NCBI GenBank assembly: GCA_031281695.1
Contig: JAITFB010000061.1
Location: forward strand, 1-37,576
From: Candidatus Servula neotermitis
GTDB lineage: Bacteria; Actinomycetota; Actinomycetes; Actinomycetales; Bifidobacteriaceae
Direction of reading: 5' to 3'
Length of the DNA: 37,576 nucleotides
Position numbers and translations under genes: made by a program. A model generated the notes under the pieces. It worked only from the letters and a program-made list of their open reading frames with translations, did not search any database and had not been told where the DNA came from. Below are positions 30,001 through 32,944 of this stretch, piece by piece. Position 1 is the stretch's first letter. Every line of letters begins with the position of its first letter.

Positions 30001-32874
30001 GGCGATGATATTACTTACACGATTAAATACGCTCATGAATTATTCTCCGACGAGACTATCGATAGCTTGCTGAATTTCGTTCAGCACACTTTGTCTCAAA
30101 TCGTAACCCAAACTTTAGTAAAGGATATTCAATACCGAGATGATGTCATAGCCCTTGAGTATCATCCCATTCCTCAAAAAACCTTGATTGATTTATTTGA
30201 AGACCAAGTTCAAAAAACCCCTGATGTTCTAGCCTTGGTCTTTGGGGACATTCATTTCACTTACCAAGAATTAGACGAACGCGCTAATCAGTTGGCTAGT
30301 TATTTGATTGCTGAGCATCATATTCAGCCTAATGATAAAATTGTCTTGCTTTTACCACGTGACGAAAAGATGGTTATTGCTATGTTGGCTGCTTTCAAAA
30401 CTAATGCCGCTTATGTCCCTGTCGCAATTGATGCCCCGCCTAAACGATTAGAGCGAATTATTCAAGACACTCAACCTATCTGTATTCTAACTTCCAGTAC
30501 AGTTAATCATTTCTCATCAATTTATCCAGGCGACGAACGGACATCGGAAGCTAATAAAGTAGATATTTCTAACCTAGACCAGGCTTCCAATCAGCTCAGC
30601 CTGAACTCTCAATTCTGGTCTACTAAAATATACAACTTAGATCAATTAGATCTTTCGGAGTATCCTCGCGATTCCTTAGTCAGATTGGTCGATCCAGATG
30701 ATTTAGCTTACATAATTTATACTTCAGGAACGACTGGCACTCCTAAAGGTGTGATGCTTAGGCATTTAGGTGTGGTTAATGCGATTTTGGATCAAATTCA
30801 ACGTTACAACTTAGCGAATGTGAGCGGCCAGGGGGCTTTGGCTTATGCTCAATACGTTTTCGACGCTTCGGTTTCGGAGATTTTTTGCGCTTTATTGTCT
30901 GGGAACACTTTGCATGTGATTGACGATGATATTCGCTTAGACTACGCTAAATTGAGTCAATATATTCGTGAGCAACAAATTTATTTAGCCACTATACCTC
31001 CAGCTTTATTGGAGCATAATGACATTTTAGCTTTGAATACTTTGGTCGTGGCTGGAGAAGTTACCAGTCAAAACGTAATTGATCTTTATACAAAATCTCC
31101 AGTGCGATTAATTAATGGATACGGCCCTACTGAAGTTTCGATTTGCGCGACCACGCATGCTTATCGACCCAATGATTTAGCCACTGTTATTGGCCGACCT
31201 CTTTTTAACACTCAAATTTATTTATTGAATGAAAGTTTGCAACAGGTTCCTGTGGGAGCGGCTGGAGAAATATATGTTTCTGGCTTAGGTTTGGCTTTAG
31301 GATATTTAAACAACCCCCAGCTGACTAGTCAAAGTTTTCTCCCTAACCCTTTTTACGATAGCGCTCGGGATAACGCTTGCTTCAAAACGATGTATCGCAC
31401 CGGAGATTTAGCTCTGCAGTTGCCTAATGGAGATTTTCGATATCTCTCACGAGTGGATGATCAAGTCAAAATTCGAGGTTTTAGAATTGAATTGTCCGAA
31501 ATCTCTAAAGTGTTAGAGCAATTTCCCTCTATTCAACAAGCTGTGGTCATAGCTCGAGATGAGCGTTTATTGGCCTATTATGTGACTAAAGACTCCGATT
31601 CATCAGCCAATATTGATCCCCAAGACTTGCCCGATTCTAGTAGCATTAAGCCTAGTAACGATATTGTTAGCACCGCCAATATTGCGACTCAAACTGTCGA
31701 AGGCACTGGCACTGTTGCTGACCCAGAGCTCAATACCCAAGTTCATTCGGATGAACTAAAACCGCAAGAACTCACAGAATATTTGAAAAAATATTTGCCA
31801 GATTATATGATTCCAGCGGCATACCAACGCATCGATCGAATCCCTTTGACTAGCAGTGGCAAAATAAATATACCAGCTCTGCCTCCAATGGTTTTGACTC
31901 AAAGAGTTTACCGTGCTCCAAAAACTGAGGTTGAACAAAATTTGCAAATTGCTTTCCAATCTGTTTTAGGCGTCGAGCGGGTTTCGACCGACGATGATTT
32001 CTTTTATCTGGGCGGAGATTCGATTAAGGCCATTCAATTAGTCAATTATTTGACCAGCCATTATGACTATAGCTTGAAAGTCTTGGACGTATTTACTAAT
32101 AAAACCATTGTCGCATTAGCAAAATTAGCTCAGTCCGGAGCTTCATATTTGCGTTGCCTCAACCCTGGAAATAAGGAAATTACGCCATTGATTTTGTTCC
32201 CGCCAACTGGGGGGTCAGCCGAAGCTTATTTAGAATTCGCTAAAGTTTTGGATCAGAGCATTCCACTATATGCTTTGGAAAATTATAACTTGCTTAATTT
32301 GGATCACCCCATAGTCAACTTAGAGGAATTAGCTCAAGTTTACGTTGAGGATCTTAAACCTTTATTAAATGAACATTCAACAGTTTCTTTAGGCGGCTGG
32401 TCTTTCGGTGGAGTGGTCGCTATGGAGGTTTATCGAAAGATTCGCTCTAGTATAAAAGTTGAACAATTAATCATGATTGACAGTTTCATTTTCCCAGAAG
32501 TTCGAGCCACTGAGCAAAATCGAGAAAAACGTCTGAAAGATTTAACGGAACGGCCTGATTTACGTTTGCGTTTTGGGCATTTATCGCAGGCCGAACAAAT
32601 GCAAAAACTGCAAGAATTTTTACGTGAATCTGACCTGACCGATCAAATTATGGACGCATATGAGCCGACTCAATTGGACCATGGTATTATGTTGATCAAA
32701 TCTAATTTGACTGATCCAACTAATCGTTATCCTTTTAATGGCTTTGAGAAAATTGTCGCGAAAATTGACGAACGGCGAGTCAATTATGAACATAATTTTT
32801 TGATGATTGATCCTCAGGCTATTCAAGAGATTGCTGTTTTAGTTCAAGAAGTCACATTTAATTTTCATTCCTAA
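10315..32874 (+). CDS. Six-module non-ribosomal peptide synthetase, A-T starter, three epimerases, TE
   Basis: A 7,519-residue assembly line in one frame. Order by motif: A1 (about 15-480), T1 (Ser529), C1, A2, T2 (Ser1563), E2, C2, A3, T3 (Ser3128), E3, C3, A4, T4 (Ser4611), C4, A5, T5 (Ser5664), E5, C5, A6, T6 (Ser7236), TE (Ser7363, Asp7389, His7493). All six A domains keep TSGTT, TGD and the C-terminal catalytic lysine (Lys471, 1510, 3075, 4558, 5611, 7183), so all look active. E domains show HHxxxDxxSW, ESHGRAEL or FESHGRAEL, and FNYLGDLS. C2, C3 and C5 open with a PLQxGFLxHSL motif typical of D-donor condensation; C4 opens with SFAQERLF, typical of L-donor. The chirality logic is therefore self-consistent. 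The inferred product is a starter-capped pentapeptide with D residues at positions 2, 3 and 5. Substrates are only partly readable. ATG 10315 follows TATAAT 10296-10301 and has no Shine-Dalgarno. Confidence 0.97.
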   Translation: MGQSLMSGSNSRTVLEQFIYNVERDPERPILYFGETPISMGQIEELSNKIATYLEKKLLATDQIIPIQLDKSAEAVAAIMAIWKLGKAYSYHDLEAPADKVEFVRKQLNASLVINADIIQQVGSIEPKIYRPELNPTSIACVLYTSGTTSDPKGVVLTHQNLLLEVQDVDLIYQNYQNILCIAPFSFIAGQLMLFLALYYAKPTLIPPTVTDPGALLGYIKTHNIEAGFLPPQLAGMFLQFADGLMKIVLMSSDKADNIVAYRSDLYNCYAATETTAVSTYFKVDRAYPSTPVGRTFEHYRIYLVNDEFQSITEPDVMGEILIAGNVASGYYKNPELTRERFISNPFSQDLGFERAFLTGDVGYFDQNGDLVYVQRKDFMFNVHGRRVEPTEIEEALKNIDYVKDAVVAPFDISDKTGIANDLAIYAGIVTDQSSIDEPTIKQEAAQYLKPYMIPAVFQKIDKVPLNDRGKLDRNAILPADVEHLGEEKHEQVLPQTMSELQVLGIVAELIQKPNISVTEDLTHFGLNSISAMTLSAQILEKTHKDLKITDLIQDPTIRNIAALIDQSPKVETQTYPKLDQYLLKDNQLSIYFDLLQHPESNAYNIPFTIQSDQPEVALEAVRQAINYHNYLKATVKAQEDGVYLVRHDSAEVVVENLDQPYAPIAFDLGQRLYRVALYQNTIYLDFSHLVFDGASVDIFAQTYETVLHGQVLPPAPDEFITHLIEEGENDQDYYDLQLSSVDQPSILRTDRQLQNHNSQRQFIKLPKASVGKARNYNNYFMQALLESLKLFTAYDGSDHLLISSSIQNRDNRTLNHLGMFVKTLPLALPKNFFNTADSHFTDSNQNTNPLKSDSIAENATDSSIIEDAAVGLMNHPFYSLAQMTKSKGFIPQINYTFRGALIDHGAAIQPILEYKNYPQFPVSVEIDDDLNNFYITVEYDSAWYRETTIKSWVDNFTALIKKPYLPIAPVPEYQPILKKNLIELFEEQVQKTPDIVALVCQGVRFTYVELNERANQLANYLTSLHRIHPNDKIVLLLPRDENMVIAMLAAFKTNAAYVPVAIDVPPKRLERILQDTQPVCILTSSAVNYPLLINQNDNQPTPNSQFIAAKVYNLDQLDLSSCSKDSPLRSVGVDDLAYIIYTSGTTGTPKGVMLRHWGVVNTILDQIQRYNLVNVTGRGALAYAQYVFDASVSEIFCALLSGNTLHVIDDDIRLDYVKLSQYIREQAIYLATIPPALLEHNDILALNTLVVAGESASQNVIDLYTKSAVRLVNGYGPTEVSICATTHTYLPGDLATIIGQPLANTQIYLLDENLQPVPPGAAGELYVSGLGLALGYLNNPELTSQSFIPNPFYDRIRDDSCFETMYRTGDLALRLANGNFQYLSRIDDQVKIRGFRIELSEISKVLEQFPSIQQAVVIAQDQRLLAYYVADITDALTRVTASMTSAGSSIGVISSESDSVINTGIDAKAHLDELDHQKLIEHLKKYLPDYMIPTSFQRIDRIPLTSSGKINISALPSISLVQKVYQAPRTEVEQNLQTAFQSVLGVAQVSIDDDFFYLGGDSIKAIQLVNYLTSHFNYHLKAAEIFKSKTIVELSHLVKLEDRTEIVQENGELNGEIPKLPIQSHFFELNYPNSNYFNQAFMVQLTADLDLELLKQSLLHLFNQHDILRAIYPKSIGQYQPYLENIALNILTPVTPDSTIYRLSPAYTPNHFGSSADRRESTDPFDSPAWDLHEYLDDVQAHFDLATSLYSITLIQNDPPLLHFAFHHLVIDAVSWRILVSDLNTIYQQLRQGQPVELPAKLTSYRQWAESVVDYSVYASQIELEHFDQINQKVLTYNESLQTMKRSSRAEKCTILLDREISSKLMHRNDVNAVLITALAWPLAKITNSETNYLAFESHGRAELPGTNVTNTVGWFTAEYPLSLHKTTTILGSYLNLVDQLNQVQNFGIAYGAKYGYAHLPKITFNYLGDLSSSLEQSDQFHLVNHYVGKTVGDNNLSTDLIILNGAMVDHQLEFQIETRLDAAQSQTFAQDFQKSLGETIDFVSSMSDIYVKASPLQTGFLTHSLTQGEHDDAYNITVAFDHHVAIDRAVYQKAWRLAQKKYPALRLNLELVDGQIYQKIPRQSNLDFRYLDLTQPDSSSSTPVNGSVDGVEDRIRSIIQADRQEPYDLTKDVLFRVYLLKRSEREFTTILSSHHAILDGWSNSVLLAFVNDAYRKLLSGQAVDTSEDVAYLETEQYLATHPSSQAFWDEYLSDFEVDENYQALLRPEQQSVNLLEYKLIKKSQDRSIHIGGALYEQLQDFSKQHAITMGTVLQYATHQMLKVYYHASSTSLGIVHSGRNWPIDHLDQSVGLFINTSPQIFDHQVDLSILDALTKLQNQTQKLIEHSIIPLAQIQKRSERLFSTLFVFENYPIDQQLRNDPDLTFRTTIEKLDYPITVVTSVGEDISFTIKYAQELFLETKIDQLLAFIPRVLQEIITKTQISQIEYIDTVPQLQYTEIPNQTLVDLFEQQVERSPDRSALIFNGRILTYRELNQRVNQLANFLIDHHKIQPNDKIVLVLPRSEWMIIGILATLKTNAAYIPLATDIPQKRLEHILHEVKPVCLLTSSALADNPIISSLNSKTSIIDNSENANSEINDPTLDSSKPNPHTTHRQSSIPNVYSIDQINISNYAKSSPARSVSPDDLAYIIFTSGTTGVPKGVMLRHIGAVNTTNYLHKLYNLPDEAVSLFLAAYTFDDSVKEIFTALLYGRTLLVTEEQMFKDMERFYQYLIKHQVALINATPSFLELLDISRLTNLQVIDTDGEGFTQVLLDDLVRDSLTLINTYGPTENTVTSTSYIYTSKNEFPNLIGSGIQNCQTYILDEYLHQVPLGAIGELYLAGVGLASGYLNNPDQNAQKFITNPFYVDGKDPPCYARLYRTGDLVMQLDDGVLRYLSRTDGQVKIRGFRIELQEISHVLEQFPSIQQAVVIARDEHLLAYYVTHPVESDSPLSAAGSDSSTSTSNDSSAAIDVNPAESSIVHVAKNDAAGADSGMPDYELDHQQLSEFLKKYLPDYMIPAYYKRLDKMPITKNGKLDRKALPDIMIEPEVYVAPADQFQTNLQSAFQEILNVSPVSVADDFFYLGGDSIKAIQLVNYLMTHYGYGLKVSDIFTYKNIVNLSKQVSLANRADVIHETGELVGDIPLLPIQKDFFEKDYPNPNYYNQAFTIQLPADLNQALLEKALVEVFNHHDILRASYVNQSGKYRPYLKTVPMNILTPDPNNLKHYKVYVAQTNHRQSNGDRPSMVDSASLPLSQALDELQSHFDLAKRLYSLTLIQDSPALLHLAFHHLIIDSVSWRIITTDLNTVYQQLLRGEIVQLEEKMTSYRQWVELVEDYPKYATDEELENFENLNSKLPEYNQYLTDKFTTSEPAIEPIESRIEIPSDLTQKLLRLSNVNDILITALAAPLAKVTGREMNYLTFESHGRAELTNSDITNLVGWLTAMYPVQLQVDPNSLDTFLYTKNQLDQIRNFGIAYGAKYGYADLPAIIFNYLGDLSSTNVDNSQFHLINHYNGKPVDARNLTQDWLTINGAILDGQLKFDVLSRFGPQLTKLFAEGFRESLISTIESRAADLDLYIKANPLQIGFLSHSLLQGKIDDAYNITNALDYNYAIERDAYEKAWNFAQAKYPALRLNIQVISGEIYQRIRNSSHLDFHYIDFSQEADIDQCIQELIDSDRHQPYDLEHDVLFRVYLIKRSAQRYTTVISNHHSILDGWSNPILFSFVDQAYRSILEGKSVDTTEDRAYILAQEYLALNPSPRNFWERYLEGVTINENYQAILRENKISTNLLEYKFIEKPQNKSIHIQGELFDRVSTFIEQHSLTWGTLLQYVTHLMMKVYYNTSTTALGLVHSGRHLPIDDIAQSVGLYINTSPQILQHRGNQSVLDTLQTLQNDTQALIEHSNIPLSSIQKQGERLFSTLFVFENYPFDESLKEDPGLTFRESIEKLDYPISVIASQDEGIVYQIKYASELFSDQSIDQLLQFVQNILGEVISKRMVSEIQYRSDLPATVYETIGELTLPDLFEKQVQQTPGHPAVVFENVHLTYADLDYKANQLANFLVEKHKIQPNDKIVLILPRSEWTIISILAVLKTNAAYVPIAPDIPPKRLEHILQDVQPVCILTSTMVTDLEQLLANQVKESDNESVSDQPIPNNFARNIYMLEKLDLTNYLRTAPTRKVVQDDLAYLIYTSGTTGEPKAVQLRHQGVVNFAMVLFKKHELSPVQTKNVLFLSNYTFDASIAQIFPALLSGSKLVVTKDDLYKDQVEFERYLNYNRINYMHTTPALATSLNLNHLKHLQILVLGGEPVTDAVLAKLANRKFQLFNLYGPTENTEMTCSHPYQPGDSPNLIGTPVRNVQTYVLDENLNRLPVGAIGELYISGASLARGYLNQPKLSEAKFIDNPYFQPGIDHSWFSKMYRTGDLVRELDDLGLQYISRIDDQVKLRGFRIELEEISSVIEKLPQIKHAAVIVKSNQLIAYFEASQPIKDVQIQEHLTKYVPDYMIPKYYQQLDKLPLSDHGKLDRRALPEIELDQSEYVPPQNAVERNLQNAFQEILRIEQISIQDDFFYLGGDSIKAIQLVNYITRHYNYNLKVLDIFTRKNIANLAKIVFSNEHEFKVTPYHFKSVQEQVLSFAQERLFIVDQIADQTSAYDIPIVSKIVQGANLSALKQAILDIIQRHEVLSSRIVQDPDGRVYQAKLDEPFIIEEVNSDRPKQVIAQYSNYVFDLFNSYPIKVVIVNQQYLVITIHHIAFDGWSENIFIDELAKLYQYYSGSNLISSNSNRSVAISNSSMDLDQAKLDFSIPSDYPLPALEVQYKDYAVRQRQYLQGQIFDDQLGFWITQLQDFENLNLPTDFKRPVQKSYEGGVFDFEISVDQAQKVKDLAKSLDISVYDVLLSAYYLFLRAYSNQSDITVGSVFANRHYQNVDKMIGFFVNTLALRMQVDPQLTLIEFTKTVSDLGKDAQLNQDIPFEVIVERLNVSRDTSRNPIVEHLFTYQTFGENSKVLQNVLTPIQDASHRIAKFDLEMFISDSESESLSCHLNYAKALFRPETIQRFAQTYQFILTELLEHLDLKISDLKYPLSVPAAKYSTLPSGSVADLFEAQVEKTPDNIALVYESLKLSYRDLNNRVNRLANFLCERHHIRPNDKIVLLLPRNENMLIAILATLKTNAAYIPLAPDIPPKRLKRILQDVRPVCILSSSKPNYQSLDSPVYDLDQLDLNSYPVTAPIRRVTQEDLAYLIFTSGTTGEPKGVMIKQAGLVNLATSIYGKHGLKDIQTDIVLFLTNYTFDASVAQIFPALLNGKKLVITRDDLYKDQTEFENYLNSNQITYMHTTPSLASNINLDHIPSLKVLILGGEAITESVLEKLSHRKYELINFYGPSENTEMTCSYTYQLHDQPAIIGSPISNCQVYVVDQNLNLVPSGAIGELCVSGIGLSLGYLNQPALTQEKFIDNPFYNPATDHSCYARLYRTGDLVRKMLDGNLQYLGRIDDQVKLRGFRIELGEISRDIERIHSVHQAVTAIKDQQLVAYYVGDEKLEQNYIERHLAKYLPEYMIPIHYERIAQIPVTSHGKLDVRALPDVKIDHLGYVAPKDPIQKDLQEAFQAILNVQPVSTLDDFFYLGGDSIKAIQVANYINNHFGYVLKVMDIFTYKNIYNLSKAVKLSGTQDVEKETGELAGELPLLPIQTSFYDRNFPAPNYFNQAFTIQLKSRVNHNLLEQALVYLFNHHDILRATFADQKAQYHPYLNSVPLNILTPRTGDLSGYSFSSIEGMENGRPIKHHHLPVDDLHEFLDNVQSNFDLSKNLFALTLIEGDRPRLHLAFHHMIIDAVSWRIIANDLGDIYEQLEKHHKVRLSEKQTSYRQWVEAVMDYSKYARDEELQKFELINQKLPEYNQHLESLSSDRLNTKDQKANASSSEGPILRKIIDLDTRTTQKLLHQTNLNSTLIAALAGPLSEATGRSTNYVTFESHGRAELQRTNIANTVGWFTAKYPLMLEKQNSAWATSLHVKSQTDQIRNFGIAYGAKFGYNNLPKIVFNYLGDLSFGQAEPTGFHIVNAYNGKQIDERNLTHDLMSINGAVLDNKLQFEVATLLPSKIAQSFFRSFRKSLIETINAVAKIDDLYIQANPLQMGFLSHSLLQGQIDDAYNITLAFDYNRAIDRKAYEQAWGLAQQKFPALRLNLEVIAGEIYQSIHSKSHLDFQYIDFTSKSNLTSNDSLQSSNTSSVVLTKTQIDQKIQDIILQDRKRPYNLSKDILFRVYLIKRGLDQYTVIVSHHHAILDGWSNPILLGFVNLAYQDILAGRSVEVNPDQAYISAQEYIAQNPSSLEFWSKYLDGFESNESYQALLKPDQQNVNLLEYRLIQQSSDRTIHIDGVLYQDIMNYCEKHSVTLSTVLQYVTHLLMKTYYNTTETALGVVHSGRHLPIAQIDQSVGLFINTSPQIVHHQLDQSIEAALVDLQNNTQEIIRHSLIPLSKIQSGAQRLFSTLFVFENYPIAKSAQTWSDLSLRASIEKLDYPLSISTAKGDDITYTIKYAHELFSDETIDSLLNFVQHTLSQIVTQTLVKDIQYRDDVIALEYHPIPQKTLIDLFEDQVQKTPDVLALVFGDIHFTYQELDERANQLASYLIAEHHIQPNDKIVLLLPRDEKMVIAMLAAFKTNAAYVPVAIDAPPKRLERIIQDTQPICILTSSTVNHFSSIYPGDERTSEANKVDISNLDQASNQLSLNSQFWSTKIYNLDQLDLSEYPRDSLVRLVDPDDLAYIIYTSGTTGTPKGVMLRHLGVVNAILDQIQRYNLANVSGQGALAYAQYVFDASVSEIFCALLSGNTLHVIDDDIRLDYAKLSQYIREQQIYLATIPPALLEHNDILALNTLVVAGEVTSQNVIDLYTKSPVRLINGYGPTEVSICATTHAYRPNDLATVIGRPLFNTQIYLLNESLQQVPVGAAGEIYVSGLGLALGYLNNPQLTSQSFLPNPFYDSARDNACFKTMYRTGDLALQLPNGDFRYLSRVDDQVKIRGFRIELSEISKVLEQFPSIQQAVVIARDERLLAYYVTKDSDSSANIDPQDLPDSSSIKPSNDIVSTANIATQTVEGTGTVADPELNTQVHSDELKPQELTEYLKKYLPDYMIPAAYQRIDRIPLTSSGKINIPALPPMVLTQRVYRAPKTEVEQNLQIAFQSVLGVERVSTDDDFFYLGGDSIKAIQLVNYLTSHYDYSLKVLDVFTNKTIVALAKLAQSGASYLRCLNPGNKEITPLILFPPTGGSAEAYLEFAKVLDQSIPLYALENYNLLNLDHPIVNLEELAQVYVEDLKPLLNEHSTVSLGGWSFGGVVAMEVYRKIRSSIKVEQLIMIDSFIFPEVRATEQNREKRLKDLTERPDLRLRFGHLSQAEQMQKLQEFLRESDLTDQIMDAYEPTQLDHGIMLIKSNLTDPTNRYPFNGFEKIVAKIDERRVNYEHNFLMIDPQAIQEIAVLVQEVTFNFHS
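12025..16449 (+). other. NRPS module 2: C1-A2-T2-E2, Tyr/Phe-like
   Basis: C1 has SHLVFDG (Ser688, His689, Asp693): the first histidine of HHxxxDG is serine, while the catalytic second one is kept. The A2 pocket by GrsA alignment is Asp1190, Ala1191, Ser1194, Thr1233, Val1251, Ala1253, Gly1275, Ile1283, Cys1284, Lys1510, giving DASTVAGICK. From memory this is close to published Tyr code DASTVAAVCK and to Phe DAWTIAAICK, so an aromatic residue is likely. E2 has HHLVIDAVSW (His1768, His1769) and FNYLGDLS near 1966, so the residue should become D. Confidence 0.75.
13720..15060 (+). repeat. Intragenic repeat copy 1 (A2-T2)
   Basis: Most of A2 and T2 matches the A6-T6 region at 30700-32070. Over the core from DDLAYIIYTSG to ICATTH I count by eye about 12 amino-acid differences in some 155 positions. 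In the 120 bases at 13861-13980 versus 30841-30960 there are 10 base changes, 9 of them silent. Confidence 0.8.
16450..21150 (+). other. NRPS module 3: C2-A3-T3-E3, unassigned residue
   Basis: C2 has HHAILDG (2196-2202) and the D-donor opening motif. The A3 pocket is Asp2738, Asp2739, Lys2742, Asn2781, Asp2802, Asp2804, Thr2826, Val2834, Thr2835, Lys3075 (DDKNDDTVTK). I know no published code like it. The core strand normally reading LGGE is TDGE here, putting aspartates at two pocket positions. A polar or basic side chain is possible but not established. E3 carries HHLIIDSVSW (His3329, His3330) and FNYLGDLS near 3531, so a D residue is expected. Confidence 0.75.
21151..24279 (+). other. NRPS module 4: C3-A4-T4, no epimerase
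   Basis: C3 has HHSILDG (3749-3755) with the D-donor opening motif, fitting E3 before it. The A4 pocket is Asp4275, Ala4276, Ala4279, His4318, Val4339, Gly4341, Leu4363, Glu4371, Met4372, Lys4558 (DAAHVGLEMK). The carrier serine is Ser4611. No E domain follows and the next C domain is of L-donor type, so this residue should stay L. The code is close to that of module 5 and cannot be assigned to a known amino acid from memory. Confidence 0.75.
24280..28782 (+). other. NRPS module 5: C4-A5-T5-E5
   Basis: C4 is the only L-donor condensation domain following an elongation module (SFAQERLF near 4670, HHIAFDG 4786-4792). The A5 pocket is Asp5328, Ala5329, Ala5332, His5371, Ile5392, Gly5394, Phe5416, Glu5424, Met5425, Lys5611 (DAAHIGFEMK), differing from A4 only by conservative changes, so the same or a similar amino acid is likely. 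E5 has HHMIIDAVSW (His5862, His5863) and FNYLGDLS near 6075, making the residue D. Confidence 0.75.
28783..32139 (+). other. NRPS module 6: C5-A6-T6, Tyr/Phe-like
   Basis: C5 is a D-donor condensation domain (HHAILDG, His6314 to Gly6320). A6 repeats the A2 pocket exactly (DASTVAGICK; Asp6850, Ala6851, Ser6854 at its start, Lys7183 at its end), so the last residue is probably the same aromatic amino acid as residue 2, here kept as L. The carrier serine is Ser7236 in LGGDSIKAI. Confidence 0.75.
30700..32070 (+). repeat. Intragenic repeat copy 2 (A6-T6)
   Basis: Partner of the A2-T2 copy. Similarity breaks down in the S/D/N-rich loop (residues about 7092-7148) and resumes in the T domain, where both copies encode LGGDSIKAIQLVNYLTSH. 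Confidence 0.8.
32140..32871 (+). other. NRPS terminal thioesterase domain
   Basis: An alpha/beta-hydrolase type I TE of about 240 residues. PLILFPPTGGSAEAY forms the oxyanion-loop region, the nucleophile elbow is GWSFGG with Ser7363, the likely acid is Asp7389 in MIDSF, and the likely base is His7493 in NYEHNF. It releases the finished chain. Motifs alone do not say whether by hydrolysis or cyclisation; an acyl-capped chain would need a side-chain nucleophile to cyclise. Confidence 0.85.
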
Positions 32875-32944
32875 TTTTTTCTTGAACTAGGGATTTTGTT
32901 TCCCCAGAGCTTTTCGATTGTCTAAAATGATGAAGTAGGATCTC

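Noticed and set aside
10315-32874. Assembly artefact: collapsed or duplicated NRPS modules
   Set aside because: The modules differ at many silent sites and in their loops, and the C/E types are coherent. A wrongly assembled repeat would be more nearly identical. Long reads across the gene would settle it.
32875-32944. Terminator after the NRPS
   Set aside because: Only a four-pair GGGA/TCCC stem and a T-run in the wrong position were found.
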